A DNA stretch of 64,000 nt from Cherax quadricarinatus (Eukaryota; Arthropoda; Malacostraca; Decapoda; Parastacidae), in the NCBI RefSeq assembly GCF_038502225.1, contig NW_027195260.1:124001-188000 (forward strand), written 5' to 3'. Shown here in pieces: positions 53,085-64,000 of the stretch. Within the stretch, counting starts at the first letter, position 1; every line of letters starts with the position of its first letter. A program made the position numbers and the translations under genes. Under the pieces are notes generated by a model. It worked only from the letters and a program-made list of their open reading frames with translations, was not told the DNA's origin and ran no database searches.

Positions 53085-53665
53085 TTAACCCTTCTAAGGC
53101 CCAAAGGGTCCAAAAATTTGAAAAAAATTATATTTCAAACAGAATTAAGATAATATTTTGATAAAAAAAAAAAAAATTATGAACAGTATTTACTGAGATA
53201 ATTGGGGAAGTTGACCCAAAATGAGGGGGGGAAACATCAAATTTACAAAACCCATTTTATTTTGGGTTTTATATTTTTTCTTTTTTTCTATTTTTTTCTT
53301 TTCTAGTAAATTTTTGGACCAATATAATGTATTTTTGTAAAATTTTATTTTTTCAAAAAATAACGAATTAACTTGTTTATCATTATATTGTTTAAAAACT
53401 TGTTTAGTTTATTGTAAAAAAAAAATGATGAAAAAAGTGTTAATTGAATACAAGGGTACAATAGTACCATATGGTACAAGGGTAAGGGTTTTAAACCAAT
53501 AGTGGAAAGTTGTCCCATATGGAAATATGGAAAATGACACTATATGAACAATGGTACCATAGGGCCCATTTAAAAAGGGACCAAGAATAATAAGGTAATA
53601 TAGCATTGTACCAATGGATGATGAACTTTGGTTCATTTACCATATGGTACAGCCTCTCCCACTTA
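53085..53665 (-). mobile_element. piggyBac 3'-like element with GGTACCATATGG repeats
   Basis: TTAA 53085-53088 + CCCTTCTAAGGCCC, the GAACAGTATTTACTGAGAT block, T-rich stretch, then GGTACAATAGTACCATATGG-type units (53450-53660). Same succession as 33881-34560. Confidence 0.6.
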
Positions 53666-55184
53666 GTGACATACTCTTTAAAAAACCCTCACACTTAAAG
53701 GGCTTTTGGCCCAGTATTCATCCCCCAAATAATATATAAGGGGTTTTCTCATTCTGTTTTTTAAAATAAAATTTACATACTGAAAACATTTAAAAAAAAC
53801 CCAAAATGTTTGAATGGTGCAAAAGTGACATTAAAACAATATCAAAGATTTGACACAAACTCACCACTTTTTAATGCCCTGCTTAGTTTTAATTTAAAAA
53901 TAAAAATCCCAAAAATAGATTTTCAGACCCCAAAGAGATATACCTTTGCCATTCATTCAAATTTCCCGTTAAGCCATCCCCGAGATGAGAGAAAAAGGGG
54001 AAAACTGTGCACCATTTAGAATAATTGGGGCGCTGTACCATAGTTTTTTCCTAAAAAATTTTTTTTTTCTCAAAAATTTGGGGGCCACATAACGATAACG
54101 TTTAACGTTTTAAAAGGAAAGATGGGGTCTCAGGAAAGAGCTCAATGTTAAGGGGAGAGGCTGATTAAGATTAAAAAAGATTTTAAAAAAGTTTAAACCA
54201 CTTTTATCTTTAGATTTAAGAAATTAATGTACTTGATTGTCATGATTCCCCCCAGATAGTGGCTTTCAATGAACTTAAACTAAAACTTTAAACAAGATCC
54301 TTTACAAAGAAAAAAATCTTTTTCTTTCCTTTTTTTTCTAATATGGCATAATGGAAGAATTTAAAAATTTTTGGGTATTTAACCCGAATTTTAGCTAGAG
54401 AAAATATTGGAATTTTTTTACCCCTGGGGAAAAGAAGAATCTGGAAAATCCAGATATATAAAAAAATGCAAACTGGTGCTAAATGATGCAGGGTTTTGGA
54501 TGCCTTCCAGTGTGTTTTAATTTACACAAAGGTATTGAACATTTATCCCAATAAAATTTTTACCAAAGAGAATTTGGAAATCACAAAAATATAATTTATA
54601 AAACTAAGATAAAAGAGAAAGATAGACGTTGTGATTTGACCCTTTCAAAGTCAGGGGACTTTGAAATGGTCCAAGTCGACCGGCCGCGTGTTTCTTTTTA
54701 GGGTTATTTTGTATCGCTCCAGTCACGGGGTTGTGCTTTTGATTTATAAACCCTAACTTGAGTAATATTTAAATGTCCTTCATTTTTTCTCAATGTAAAA
54801 TTAATGGGTATATTAATGATGTTTATGCTTTTAGACTGTTGTATTTCTGAGCACCCTGCAAAAAAAGTGATAATTGGGGGTGTGGTGAAAGTGTTGAATG
54901 ATGATAAAGTATTTTTTTTGGGGATTTTTTTTTAACCTCCCGTGGAGACGGCCGACTTGTGAAAAAAAAAATACAGTAGGGCTCTTTATGGAGTTTCCCT
55001 ATGGCATTCTGCTAACAGACATTTCAAATTATGACCAAAACTCTCCATACACTCACCCCACCTGACTCTAATACAGTCACCGGCTACCAGGTTTGTTTGC
55101 ATTCTCCATGAGCACCGTGTCTCTCCATTGTGCCGGGAAACTTTCTAAAATTTCAAGTGCTTTAAGGTTATTTTATATATACAG
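53666..55184. other. No gene recognised, low fidelity
   Basis: A/T homopolymer-rich. TTTGACCCTTTCAAAGTCAGG near 54640 looks like a piggyBac-type end. TAGTGACATACTC..TTT near 53650 recalls a Tigger UTR. No frame with a domain. Confidence 0.35.
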
Positions 55185-55438
55185 TGGAACCCTGAATTTC
55201 AAACTTATTCTTTCCAGAAGCTAGTTCTAAAGTCAAAACGCTCAAAACTCGGCAATATTTCCCACAAGAAGTAATGTAAATACAATTAATCCATTCCAGA
55301 AACCCACAAATATTCACAAAAAATACATTTTATAGATATTAATTATAGTTTTACATATACACAAAAACATACATAGTACAATTAGTAATAGACAAATAAA
55401 CATTTAAATAAACATATAAAATAACATATTTACTTACC

Positions 55439-55490
55439 TGGTCACAGACTCGAGCCGCGGGCGTTGACCTCGAACTCTCTCCAGGTAAAC
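55439..55490 (+). mobile_element. 52-bp LINE (family B) 3' terminus
   Basis: GGTCACAGACTCGAGCCG...GGGCGTTGACC...CTCTCTCCAGGTAAAC is the extreme 3' end of the family B LINE (compare 27018-27080 in reverse and 41990-42016). The flanking Tigger sequence is otherwise continuous with 13540-13555 (CTTACC / TTTATGAAGATTG), so this is a minute 5'-truncated insertion. Confidence 0.75.
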
Positions 55491-55624
55491 CTTTATGAAG
55501 ATTGTTGATGGTATCTGGAAGATAGGTAGGAGGAGGAGGGGGGAGCATTATTTTTTGGGAAAAGGGAACCCCTTCCATAAAGACTTGGTAACAACCCCTT
55601 TTCGTTATGCCCCTTCTTTACCCT

Positions 55625-56535
55625 TTTTTCAGGTCCAGAGGCCAAAATTTTTAAAGGGCATAAGGCCCCGAATTTAAAAAAAAATTTTTATTTTTCATGA
55701 AATGGTAGAGAATCTTTTCGAGGAATAAAAAAAAGTCGAAATTTGATGGAAAATTGAAAAATTATGTTTTCAATTTTTTGGGATAAAAACGACCTAATTT
55801 TCCAATTTAGATTTATTTTACCAAAGTTTTGAAATAAAATTTTTTCTTTTCATAGTATTACTTATTTATCGAAGCAAAGAAATCGCCAGCCAACTTTTCA
55901 ATCAAAAAAAGTGCCGAAATTGCATTTGGGCCCAATTTAAAAAAGTTCAAAATATTTCAATTTCAAAATATCCAAATAAAAAACATGCATTCCTGGACAA
56001 AAACTAAATTTTTTTTTCCATTTTTTGTTTTCAGGCTTTAAAGAATTCCATTTTTTTTTTTTTATTCAAATAAATTTTTTAAAACCAAAAAAGAAGATTT
56101 ATTTTTGCAATATTGCACTTTTAAAATATCATCCCCACTTTCTGAAAATGACCACCAGCGGGGGAAAAAAGGGGAATGTTTGTTTACTTTTAACATCGGA
56201 AAAAATTTAACATTTCTACTTTGAGCCGTTTGCCATTTCACTACAAAAACCCAATCAAAATGTTCTATTTCTGAATATTTTTACATTCATCAAATGAGAC
56301 CAAGAAATCACAACTAAATCATAAAAAATAAAAAAAAAATTCACAAAAAGGTTTTAATAAAAATCAAGTCTCAGTTTTTTCATTATAATTGGTAGAATTT
56401 TTTTTTATGTGGCACATCCCCATAGATGTTTTTCTCATACTGGGAAAAATTTTCCCCTCACAGCTTATCAAGGAGTGAGCTTTGGGAGATCAGGTTTTGG
56501 GCCCCTCAACGAAAAGCTGAGATTCCCCACGGACC
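55625..56535 (+). mobile_element. piggyBac-type MITE, low fidelity
   Basis: Begins CCTTTTTTCAGGTCCAGAGGCC (compare 18771-18792) and ends GGACCCTAAAAGGGTTTAAG (compare 22556-22572). Internal order matches 18767-20030 without the SINE. TTAA sites are blurred. Inserted into the Tigger 3' part. Confidence 0.7.
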
Positions 56536-56680
56536 CTAAAAGGGTTTAAGATTACCCAAAAATGGGACATTTCTGTCATGAATTTGTTGCAAAATGGCTT
56601 GAGCTTGCCCAGGTGATATTTCAGCAAATGCCTGCACCATATTCCAATTGACAAATCTCTGATCTCTAAGAAGGATCATC

Positions 56681-56985
56681 CACCATCCACCACCACACAT
56701 CCAAACCAAACCTGGGTGGGGGGCGGCGAGAGCTTAAACTCCAGTCCCGAAGACCGCAGGGTTTAAAAAACCCCCCCGATGGGTTTTTTGCACGGAATTT
56801 AAATTTTAGAGTCATCCATAACCACCACACATTACCCGTACCATCCACTCCAACTATCCACCAATACCATCCATCATCACCACCATCACCATTTCAAAAC
56901 CATCCCCCCCACCATCGACCACCCCTACCACCATCCACCACTACCATCTACCACCACTACTATCCACCACCACCACCATGGTAGC
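56681..56985. repeat. CCACCATC-type simple repeat
   Basis: Degenerate (CCACCA/CATC)n from about 56681 to 56705 and 56815 to 56985, interrupted by unrelated low-fidelity sequence. His/Pro/Thr shadow ORFs only. Confidence 0.75.
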
Positions 56986-57000
56986 TTATTTCACAGTCGA

Positions 57001-58160
57001 CTAACCCTTTGGGGTCACAGGTCCTCTCAGAGACTTGTTCTCAGGGTCGCCAAATTTCAAAAAAAATTATTTTTCTTATGAAAAGATAGAGAATCTTTTC
57101 TTGATCATAATGACACCATTATTATTATAATCAAGGGGAAGCGCTAAACCCGAAGATTATACAGCGCCTGGGGGATGTGGAAGGCATTCAGGTTAATTCG
57201 GGAACTGGAGACAGATCCAATTCCTAAATCAAGAGCCCTCACCAACATCAAGGAACCTTCCTGAGGGAACCATAATGACACCAAAAGTATGAAAAGTACG
57301 GAATTATGCTCGCGAAGAAGGTATTGATGATGTTTACTCATTGGCGTTTTTGCCCACTTTGAGCCATATTTTGGCCAATTCCAGGTACTAGTCGACAAAA
57401 TCATAACTATTTCGCTAGAACTCCATTTTTCTATTGAATGAGTACAAGAAACCACCCATTTACCAATCTCAACTATCCAATAAAGTGGTCAGAATTTAGC
57501 AATTTTGCAATTTACACAAATTTCAAAAGATCCCAATTCCCGAATAGGGTCCAGAATAAGCAAGAAAGACTTTCCCTGGCACTAGAATAACAAGCCTCTG
57601 TTCACTAGTCACATCCCCAGGCCCTCTTATATTTCCTTTGATTTTCCACTTTGAATTTTTATTCTTACAAAAAATAAGATTTACTGTTATGCAGACTACT
57701 GCATTAGTGTAGAAATGGTATAAATAATATCAGTGCACTTGTGAAAGAATATCAGACTCACCAGTTGATGCGTATTGGATGCTTGGCATGATTTGCTTAC
57801 TTTGAAATTTGGTAAAATTGAACATTTCTGCTACTTTGAGCTCAATTTCAAGGTACTTTTCATTGTAAACCAGTCAAAATCATCTCAATTTCTGTAATAT
57901 GTCTTCTATTCTATAAAATGAGACCAAGAAAACTAGAATACAACAATAAATACCATACGAAAATACAGTGCAAAGTCACTGTTTTACTCCAATAACACGG
58001 TCAGTTTTTTTCTCATTACGCATGTGCCGCAGGATTTTTTTTTGCTGTGCACACTGACCACATAGACCATTCTTCATATGTAGGCCTACCAGCTTTCTCC
58101 CACTAGATTTGAGGGCCGTTAAGATTGCCCGCCAAAACCCTGGGTCGGGATAAGAGCCCA
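57001..58160 (+). mobile_element. piggyBac-type MITE with SINE insertion
   Basis: CTAACCCTTTGGGGTCAC start, then the full MITE order (AGATAGAGAATC, GCCCACTTTGAGCC, GGGTCCAGAATAAGC, TTACTGTTATGCAGACTACTGC, GCAGGATTTTTTT, GCCTACCAGCTTTCTCC). Very similar to 22745-23720. Interrupted by a retroposon at 57118-57268. The right TTAA is not found because quality drops at 58.14 kb. Confidence 0.8.
57118..57268 (-). mobile_element. Short retroposon with 11-bp target duplication
   Basis: ATTATTATTATAATCAAGGG...AAGCGCTAAACCC...ACAGATCCAATTCC...GAACCTTCCTGAGGG. Flanked by ATAATGACACC (57107-57117 and 57271-57281). The (ATT)n is its tail, so it lies in minus orientation. Related to 17930-18071 and to the ACTGGAGCACAGATCC pieces at 1040 and 51240. 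It is a SINE-like unit by its ends; no pol III boxes seen. Confidence 0.8.
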
Positions 58161-59110
58161 AAACCCCCAAAGGGAAAAAAAAGACCAAAAACAATGAATT
58201 AATAGTAGATTTTAATGAGTTTGGAGGTTAGATTTTATAAACAAAAAAAAAGGGGCGTCACGCTCCCGTGGGGGCATTTTGGGACAGATCTGACGTTGTT
58301 AAACAAGGAATTGACTGGGAAAAATTGGTGGGCAAACTGGGGTTTTACCCACATTTGAAACTCAGGTTCCCACTGTATTTGAAAATTTTATACTTAGGGG
58401 TACCTGTCCAAAAAACTTACACACTTGGCTGGTAGAGGTACAAAAAGGGGGAGGCAACTTTTTTAGTTAAAAAAAAGGGAAAAAATTGAAAATTATGGAA
58501 AAAAATTTTTTTACCTAAAATAGTGCGAATTTACAACATGTGATATAATCAGTTTGTTTCTATCATATTTGATGTTTGTAAAAACTTTTTTTTTGTTCTT
58601 ATTTCCGCAAGACAGGATAATTTTTTTTTTTTACTTAAATTAAAATTTTAATGCTTCTTTTTAAAATAATAAAATGGCAACTTGTCTAAAATTTAATTGC
58701 AGAGAATATTTTTGAGCCTGTGAGGGGCAAGATGAGGGGAGATGCACCACCCCAAATTGGGTCCCATCACTGTAGAGTTTTACAGGAAAAAAAAAATTTT
58801 CATAGCCAGAAAAAAAATTATTTTGGTTTTTTGGAAAAGTATTTATAGGAACATCATGATTTTTGCACACGTTTAGAAGAATGATTTCACTAAATTTAAA
58901 TGGGGGATTTGAGATTTTTTTACGTTTTGTTCAAAAAAAAAAAAACTTCAAATTTTTTATTATGAAACTTTTCATTGACTTTTTGAAAACAAAATTAGAA
59001 ATGATTACTGCCTTTATCTTCATTCTGTAACTACAACATTGTGTTTTTACAATTTAGTAGGGGGGGTGAGTTTATGCCCTTTTAGGGCATTATTTATTTT
59101 TCCCTATTTT
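58161..59110. other. No gene recognised, low fidelity
   Basis: A/T-rich. The stretch 58680-58990 (GTGAGGGGCAAGATGAGGG...GTCCCATCACTGTAGAG) resembles 24040-24440 in reverse only weakly. No coding feature. Confidence 0.3.
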
Positions 59111-59600
59111 TTAACCCTTTTACTTTGCAACCCCAAACCCAAAATCTCTTTGGGGTAAAAAAATTTTAAAAAAAAAATTTTTATGAAATGATAGAGAATC
59201 TTTTTCCCCAAAGATAATGACACCAAAAGTACAAAAGTTAAAAACTTTTAAAAAATTTTGCTCTGGGAAAAGGAAAGCCCTTTATGCATCGGCAATTTTG
59301 CCCACTTTGAGCCCATTTTTGGCAATTCCATTGTTCCAGTCCACCAAACTTAGGTATTTTTTGTTCTATCAATTGAGTACAAGAAACCGCCCATTTACCA
59401 ACTTAACTATCCAATAAAAATCAAAAATTGGAATTTTGGGAATTTCATGCAAATTAAAAAAGTCAATTTTAAAAAGGGGCCAGAATAACAAATCATATTC
59501 TGGGAAAAATAACATTTTCTGCATCGCATGTCCCAGGCCCCCGTTATAATCCTCTTGTTTTATTTTGAATTTTTATTCACACAAAAATAGATTTGCTATT
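59111..59600 (+). mobile_element. piggyBac-type MITE, partial, low fidelity
   Basis: TTAA at about 59112 + CCCTTTTACTTTGCAACCCC, then ATGATAGAGAATC, GCCCACTTTGAGCCC, ACCGCCCATTTACCAA and TTTTGAATTTTTATTCACAC. Truncated after about 480 bp. Confidence 0.65.
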
Positions 59601-59864
59601 TTCAGACTGCAGAGTTAGAAAGACGGGGAGGGGAGGAGAGGGATATGTTTTCTCTACAAAATACTACACCCTCCAGCCAAATGACCAGAACCCGAGATGC
59701 TTTTAAGGGGGTGTGGGGGCATTTGACGGGATAATGTAACCAATGAAACCGAGCTGATAAATGAAACAGGGAAAAAAATTTTAAAAAAAGTCACATAAAA
59801 CCAAATTTTGGAAAACCAGGGAAAAACCGGGTTCCGGTAATATTCTTTTTTTGATAGCAATATA

Positions 59865-61640
59865 CAGTGGACTTTATACCGAGGGATCAATAACGTTAAT
59901 CCGATACCGCTTCTTTAATGCAAAATTTTGCCCCCCAACCGTTTTAAAACCCCCGGGGCCACCATTTTCGCCAGATGTGCCCAATGGCGCCTCAGCCAGC
60001 CTTTAATGTCCCCTGGGGCATTTTTTATTGGGCCGCCCACAGAACACCCATTTAAACGAATATTTCAAAACATTTTTTGGGTGGGGGAAAAATAAGGAAG
60101 GGCCCCAAAAAAGTGTCCAACCCACAGCAATGGGGGGAGAATTCCAAAGAGAAAAGAAAGAATCAATAAGTAGAAGGGGGGATACCCCCTTCATTGAAAA
60201 GCCCCAATCCCACGCACTTTTGGGGACAGAAAGGCAATCAAGGAAGCTTTTTCCCAAAGGTTTAACTGTTTTTTTGAAAAAAAGATCGAAGTGATAAGAT
60301 GTTGAGAGATTTATTGGTGGATAAAGAAAAAAGTAGGGGAGATAGCGCCTCGGACTATAAAAGGCTAGGAAGTTATGGGGAAATTAAAAATGCTAAAACT
60401 GAGGGAGTAAATTTTGGCCAAAAAGGGTTGGTGAAAATTTAAGGTGGGGGCATAATAGTGTAACCAGAGGCTCCCAGCGGACAAAGGAAAGAAAGGAATC
60501 GGGAGAAAAAGAGACGGGAAGGACGAACCTGAACAAGTGTTTAATTGGATGAAACGGGCCCTTTTTTTTTGGAAAATGCGGGAATAATTACCAGGGAGGA
60601 AAGACCCCGGGACATTTTTTGGGCGGGGGTTTTCTTTGTTGATGTTTCCAATGCTACTGGTGATTGAAAAGTTGTTTTTTTAGTGTAATGAAACTCCCAG
60701 AGGTCAGGCAAAAGAATGCCCTCAAGGAAAATTTGGGGTTGTGGGGGGAAAACAGAAAGGGAAAACCCAGGATTTTTTTAAATGGTTTCACCATGAGCCC
60801 AATTTAAAAAACCAAAATGGAAAAAAAATTGAACTTGGTGCCTCCTTGTTAAAAATGCCCCGGGCATCCTACAGAGGCAGAGCGACTTTATGGGGACATG
60901 AAATTCATTCGTTTTTCCTCCTACCCCCCCTCCTGCAGCCCATGGGCCCCAAGGACAAACTTTAAAAACACAAAAAAACCTGTTTAAAAATGGTAGGGCC
61001 CCAGAAACTAAAACTTTAAGAGAGTTTTGGGGGAGCACTTTAATATCCTCAATTTGGGAAACCAGGTTGGGTTTGGGGGGGAGGGCTAAGACCTTGAACC
61101 TTTGGGAAAAAACTTGGGAGAATGTAGACAAAAAGGGGTTTTAAGGGTTTGAGGTTTAACCTGAGGGATTATGCCAGTTGAGGAATCCATTGTGGATTGG
61201 GAAAATCCCCGTGGAGGTTAGTGGGGGGGAGTAAGATTTGGGGGAGGAGGCAATGAAGAACAACACTGATGAGCTGATAGATCAACTCAAAAAGGCCCGA
61301 CCGAGAAAAAATGGGTTAGAGGAGGAGAGAGAAATTTGGGAAGGTTTTACAAAATTTAAGGAAATGTGCAAAGTTTAAGTGCAAAACTTTTGATGAAAAA
61401 CACCTCACAAGCTATTGCAAGCCTGGGCAAACTGTACACTGACAATGGTAAACACTTTAGGGGAAATCATGAAGAGAGGCAGCCATATGGGATATATGGA
61501 AAGAAGTCCAGTGACTTAAGTTCCCAGGGATTTAAAAAAAGAAGGGAAAACCAGAAAAGGACTGACACCTGCTAATGGAAGGATTCCCCTTTTAAACACA
61601 ACACTTTCTCCCCCTCCCATCCCCTCAATCATCACCAAAC
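59865..61640 (+). mobile_element. Tigger element, low fidelity
   Basis: TA then CAGTGGACTTTATACCGAGG (59865-); transposase start region at about 60095-60180 (GGGCCCCAAAAAAGTGTCCAACCC, then a GAGAATT...AAAGAAAGAATCAATAAG segment matching 1730-1790). 61570-61640 matches the Tigger 3' region at 4255-4335 (GAAGGATTCCCCTT..CCCATCCC..TCAATCATCACC). The middle is unreadable. Confidence 0.6.
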
Positions 61641-61931
61641 TTTAAAAAAGTAAGGTCATGTGGTGATGCTTTTTTGTTTGTGTTTTAAAATTAAATTTCA
61701 TGTGGAAAAATTTTTTTTTACTTTTGGGTGTCTTGCAATTAATTTTATTTCCCTTATTTTTAAAAATTATTTGGATACCGATTATTTTTGATAACAATGA
61801 CCCCCTTTACGAAAAATCATGGGGCCACTGATAATAGAATATGAGTAGTTTCAGCTATCTTGTTGACTTAGTATGAAGTAAAACAAAAGTTTTAAAGAAC
61901 TCAGAACTCACCACGGGAGGTGGCTGCATAA

Positions 61932-61968
<37 letters not shown>

Positions 61969-62640
61969 CCCTCTTTCTGCTCAGCACCTTTTGAATTTTG
62001 TGTCAAATGTTTTTCTTTTGTTAGGTTTTTTTTTGTTTTTTCTTTTTCATTTTTTTAAGTAATTTATCTTTATTTTTTTTTTTTTGGTCTTATTTTTCGT
62101 TTTTGGGTTTCTTCAACAGAAGTCCTTGGTAGCGTTAGGGGGGGTTTGGGTTTGGGTTTGAACTGGTTTTAAACCCCATTTAGGTCAGGATTCTGGAGAT
62201 GATCCTTTCTGGTTTTTGTTTAGTGGGGATTGAAAAAATTTTTTTCTTAAATCTGACCCTCTGTGGTGGCCCTTCGGGGGAACCCCCCCCCACAACAATC
62301 CGCTTTCCTTCAAAGTTCAAACTTTTTTGCATACTTAGTGTTTTTGTTAAGTTCACAAATAAGACAACCAGGAAATATCAAAATTGTATTTCATCATCCT
62401 CATCACTAAAATATAAAAAAAAAAAAAATATTTACCTGAAAAGAGCAGAAGGATAGTATTAAGCTGGTGATAGCTGGGTTTTTTTTTTTTTTTTTTTTTT
62501 TTTCCCCCTTTTTCCTTTTTTCAATTCTTTGGCCCAAATTTCCCCTGAGACTACACCTGAGACCACTTTTCCCCGAGACCATCCCTGGAGATTTTGGGGC
62601 CCCTCCTAGGAATTAACCGGGAGGGTGTTCAAAGGCGAAA
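61641..62640. other. Poly(T) tracts, no gene recognised
   Basis: Runs of 24-32 T at 61934-61963 and 62479-62502, other T-rich stretches, and a (AC)GAGACCA-like repeat at 62545-62585 (ACTACACCTGAGACCAC). No coding feature. Confidence 0.4.
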
Positions 62641-63880
62641 ACCCTTTTGGGCAATTAATTTTCCAAAGAAAAAGGGAAAAAAATTAATCCGCAAGAACCC
62701 AAAGTATGAAAAAAATTTTACCAAAAAATTTTAATTTAGTAACAAAAACGAAAAGGATACAATTCAGACACTTATTTTTTTGAAATTTGAGATTTATGGG
62801 GTGGAGGAGGGAGAGAGAGTGTTTGTGTTTAGAAGGGGAATTTTATTTGGACTTAGGGGTCCTTTCGGGGCCCCCTTTTTTTAATGCCCCTTAGAAAAGG
62901 GTTGGACTTTAAAGATATCTGTCCATAGTGGGCCGTACCTGCCCTTTTTGACTTTCCAAAGTGTTTCACAACAGTTTATTTTAAAAGTCCCACACGCTTC
63001 AAAAGCTGGGAGGGGTTTTTTTCAAAAAAAATTTTTATTTTGCCATTTTTCACACATTTTAATCTTAAAAGGGAACCCTTTAATTTCTCCCTCCTGAACC
63101 AGTTTCCGGTTGCCCCTCTTGCTTGAAGTGATCATCAGCCATCAGTGGTTAGTTTTTATTGTCCTCCTCCACCAATTCTTCCACATCCTCCCCCTAACCT
63201 CCAACCCCGGGTTCCCCCGCCACAATGGATTCTCAACTGGATTCCTCCAGGGTTAGCCCCAAACCTTCCCCAAAAACCCTTTGTCTACATTTTAATTTCT
63301 TCCAACAGAGTTCACTTTCAAAACCCCCCCGCCTTCCATAAGGTTTACACAACTGAGGAAAAAGGGGTCCTTCCAAAAATCTTTTAGAGTCAAACCAGTG
63401 TCGGGTACCAAAACACTTTAAAAAGAGCTTTTTTTTCAGTTTTTTAAGTTAAAAAACCTGCTGGTCCTGGGTGCAGGAGAGGAGGGATTAGGAGGCAAAA
63501 TTCACCGAAGAAATTTCCCCCAAAAGTCGCCGCCAGCTGTGGGGAGAAGGTTGTTCAACACCGGGAGGATTTTAAACTAATTTTTTTTGAGTTGGGTTCT
63601 TTCCTTGAAATGCATTAAATTTAGTTATAAAAATTTCCCAGTGACCCATGTTTTATTGTTTGCCCCCCACAGCAACAAAAAATTATCCTTGAGGATATTT
63701 TTTTTTGCCTGAACGCCCGGGGTTTTTCTGAGTGATACCCCAATAAAGGTTTAATTTGAAACACCAGAGATTAAAATAAAACAAAGTAAGCCTGTCTTTG
63801 GTTATGTCCAAACCCTTTTCCTCCTGAGTAAGACCTGCTGGTTTTTTTTTCCAGAAATTTTTATCCAAAAAATTTGTTAT
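62641..63880 (-). pseudogene. Tigger element 3' part, low fidelity
   Basis: Collinear with 13370-14880: UTR (AAAATTAATCC.CAAGAACCC), then reversed coding blocks such as GTGATCATCAGCCATCAGTGG (63130), TTCCTCCAGGGTTAGCCCC, CCTGCTGGTCCTGGG.GCAGGAGAGGAG (63455, compare 14380) and CCTTTTCCTCCTGAGTA (63815, compare 14785). The order and strand are kept; frames are lost. It stops near 63880 where piggyBac sequence starts. Confidence 0.7.
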
Positions 63881-64000
63881 CGGCCTCAAATCTCACAGGA
63901 AAAGGCTGATAAGCCTAGATGTGAGAGAATGGGTCTGTGTGGTGGGTGTGCGCAGTAGGAAAAAAATCTGGGACCCAGTGGTGCATTGTGGGAATGCCAT
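63881..64000 (+). mobile_element. piggyBac 5' region running out of the window
   Basis: GGCCTCAAATCTC...GGCTGATAAGCCTAG...GAATGGGTCTGTGTGG...CTGGGACCCAGTGGTGCATT matches 44689-44795, just upstream of the transposase ATG of the complete piggyBac. The coding part would begin just beyond the window. Confidence 0.75.

Larger units (their letters stand above)
55187..56680 (-). mobile_element. Tigger element 3' part with a nested MITE
   Basis: 55187 onward matches 13303-13640 (CAGTGGAAC..., AAGCTAGTTCTAAA, CATTCCAGAAACCCA, GATGGTATCTGGAAGATAGG). 56545-56680 matches 13775-13925 (AAATGGGACAT..TGTCA..GAATTTGTTGCAAA.ATGG). In between, at about 55625-56535, lies a piggyBac-type MITE, and at 55439-55490 a 52-bp LINE family B 3' end. 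The coding content is only the transposase C-terminal region. Confidence 0.75.

Noticed and set aside
57118..57268. Microsatellite-only explanation for the ATT run
   Set aside because: The ATT run is one end of a 150-bp insertion with an 11-bp target duplication, so it is a retroposon tail.
62140..62165. GGGTTTGGGTTTGGGTTT as telomere-like repeat
   Set aside because: Only about three imperfect units, in low-fidelity G/T-rich sequence, and not the arthropod TTAGG motif.

Overview
This is a eukaryotic, intron-era style intergenic window built almost wholly from transposable elements and simple repeats. I see no bacterial gene organisation, no rRNA or functional tRNA gene, no CRISPR array and no convincing host protein-coding gene. 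The mix of repeat families (RTE-like, CR1/jockey-like and I-clade LINEs; tRNA-headed SINEs ending in TAAGATAAGAT or (ATT)n; Tigger/pogo elements with TA target duplications; TTAA-flanked piggyBac elements and large MITEs; long (CA)n, (CTT)n and (CAG)n tracts) points to an arthropod, most probably a decapod crustacean (crayfish, shrimp or crab). That assignment is from memory of these families, not from a search.

Layout. 1-5.3 kb: microsatellites, three Tigger 5' fragments (ORF start MGPKKASS), two small MITEs and an inverted piggyBac 3' end with the cysteine-rich C-terminal domain. 5.3-12.5 kb: an RTE-type LINE with a 435-codon reverse transcriptase ORF (9.4-10.7 kb) beside a SINE that carries a 107-bp snap-back insertion, and a repeat with a (CTT)n tract. 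13.2-16.7 kb: a TTAA-bounded piggyBac MITE split by a nearly intact 2.38-kb Tigger transposon (one in-frame stop). 16.7-22.6 kb: reverse-transcriptase pseudogenes and a second TTAA-bounded MITE that contains a tRNA-like head-to-head/tandem element and a 2.3-kb LINE. 22.7-29.1 kb: a clean 1.05-kb MITE and two LINEs on the minus strand. 29.4-30 kb: piggyBac transposase N-terminal remnant.

About 29.9-40.3 kb, 52.3-57 kb and 58.1-64 kb have a different texture: long G, A and T runs and dropped bases in families that are clean elsewhere. I read this as poor consensus (unpolished long-read) sequence, so frames there cannot be trusted. Still recognisable there are CR1-like LINEs ending in (CA)n, a second tRNA-like head-to-head/tandem element, and several Tigger and piggyBac pieces. 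40.4-48.7 kb holds a LINE copy, an I-clade LINE with RT and RNase H split by a SINE, a complete 2.8-kb piggyBac pseudo-element with TTAA ends, and another RTE copy. 48.7-52.3 kb is a MITE split by two Tigger-type elements, one carrying a CAG-repeat array inside its transposase frame.

The most interesting structures are: (1) two loci of a tRNA-like element with the same unusual architecture (inverted unit then direct tandem units, starting at the same base and flanked by target duplications); (2) Tigger insertions at the same TA inside two different copies of one piggyBac MITE; (3) LINE copies that begin and end in (CA)n tracts; (4) triplet-repeat arrays carried inside Tigger transposase ORFs. 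The genes do not form a pathway; the window is a record of nested transposition.
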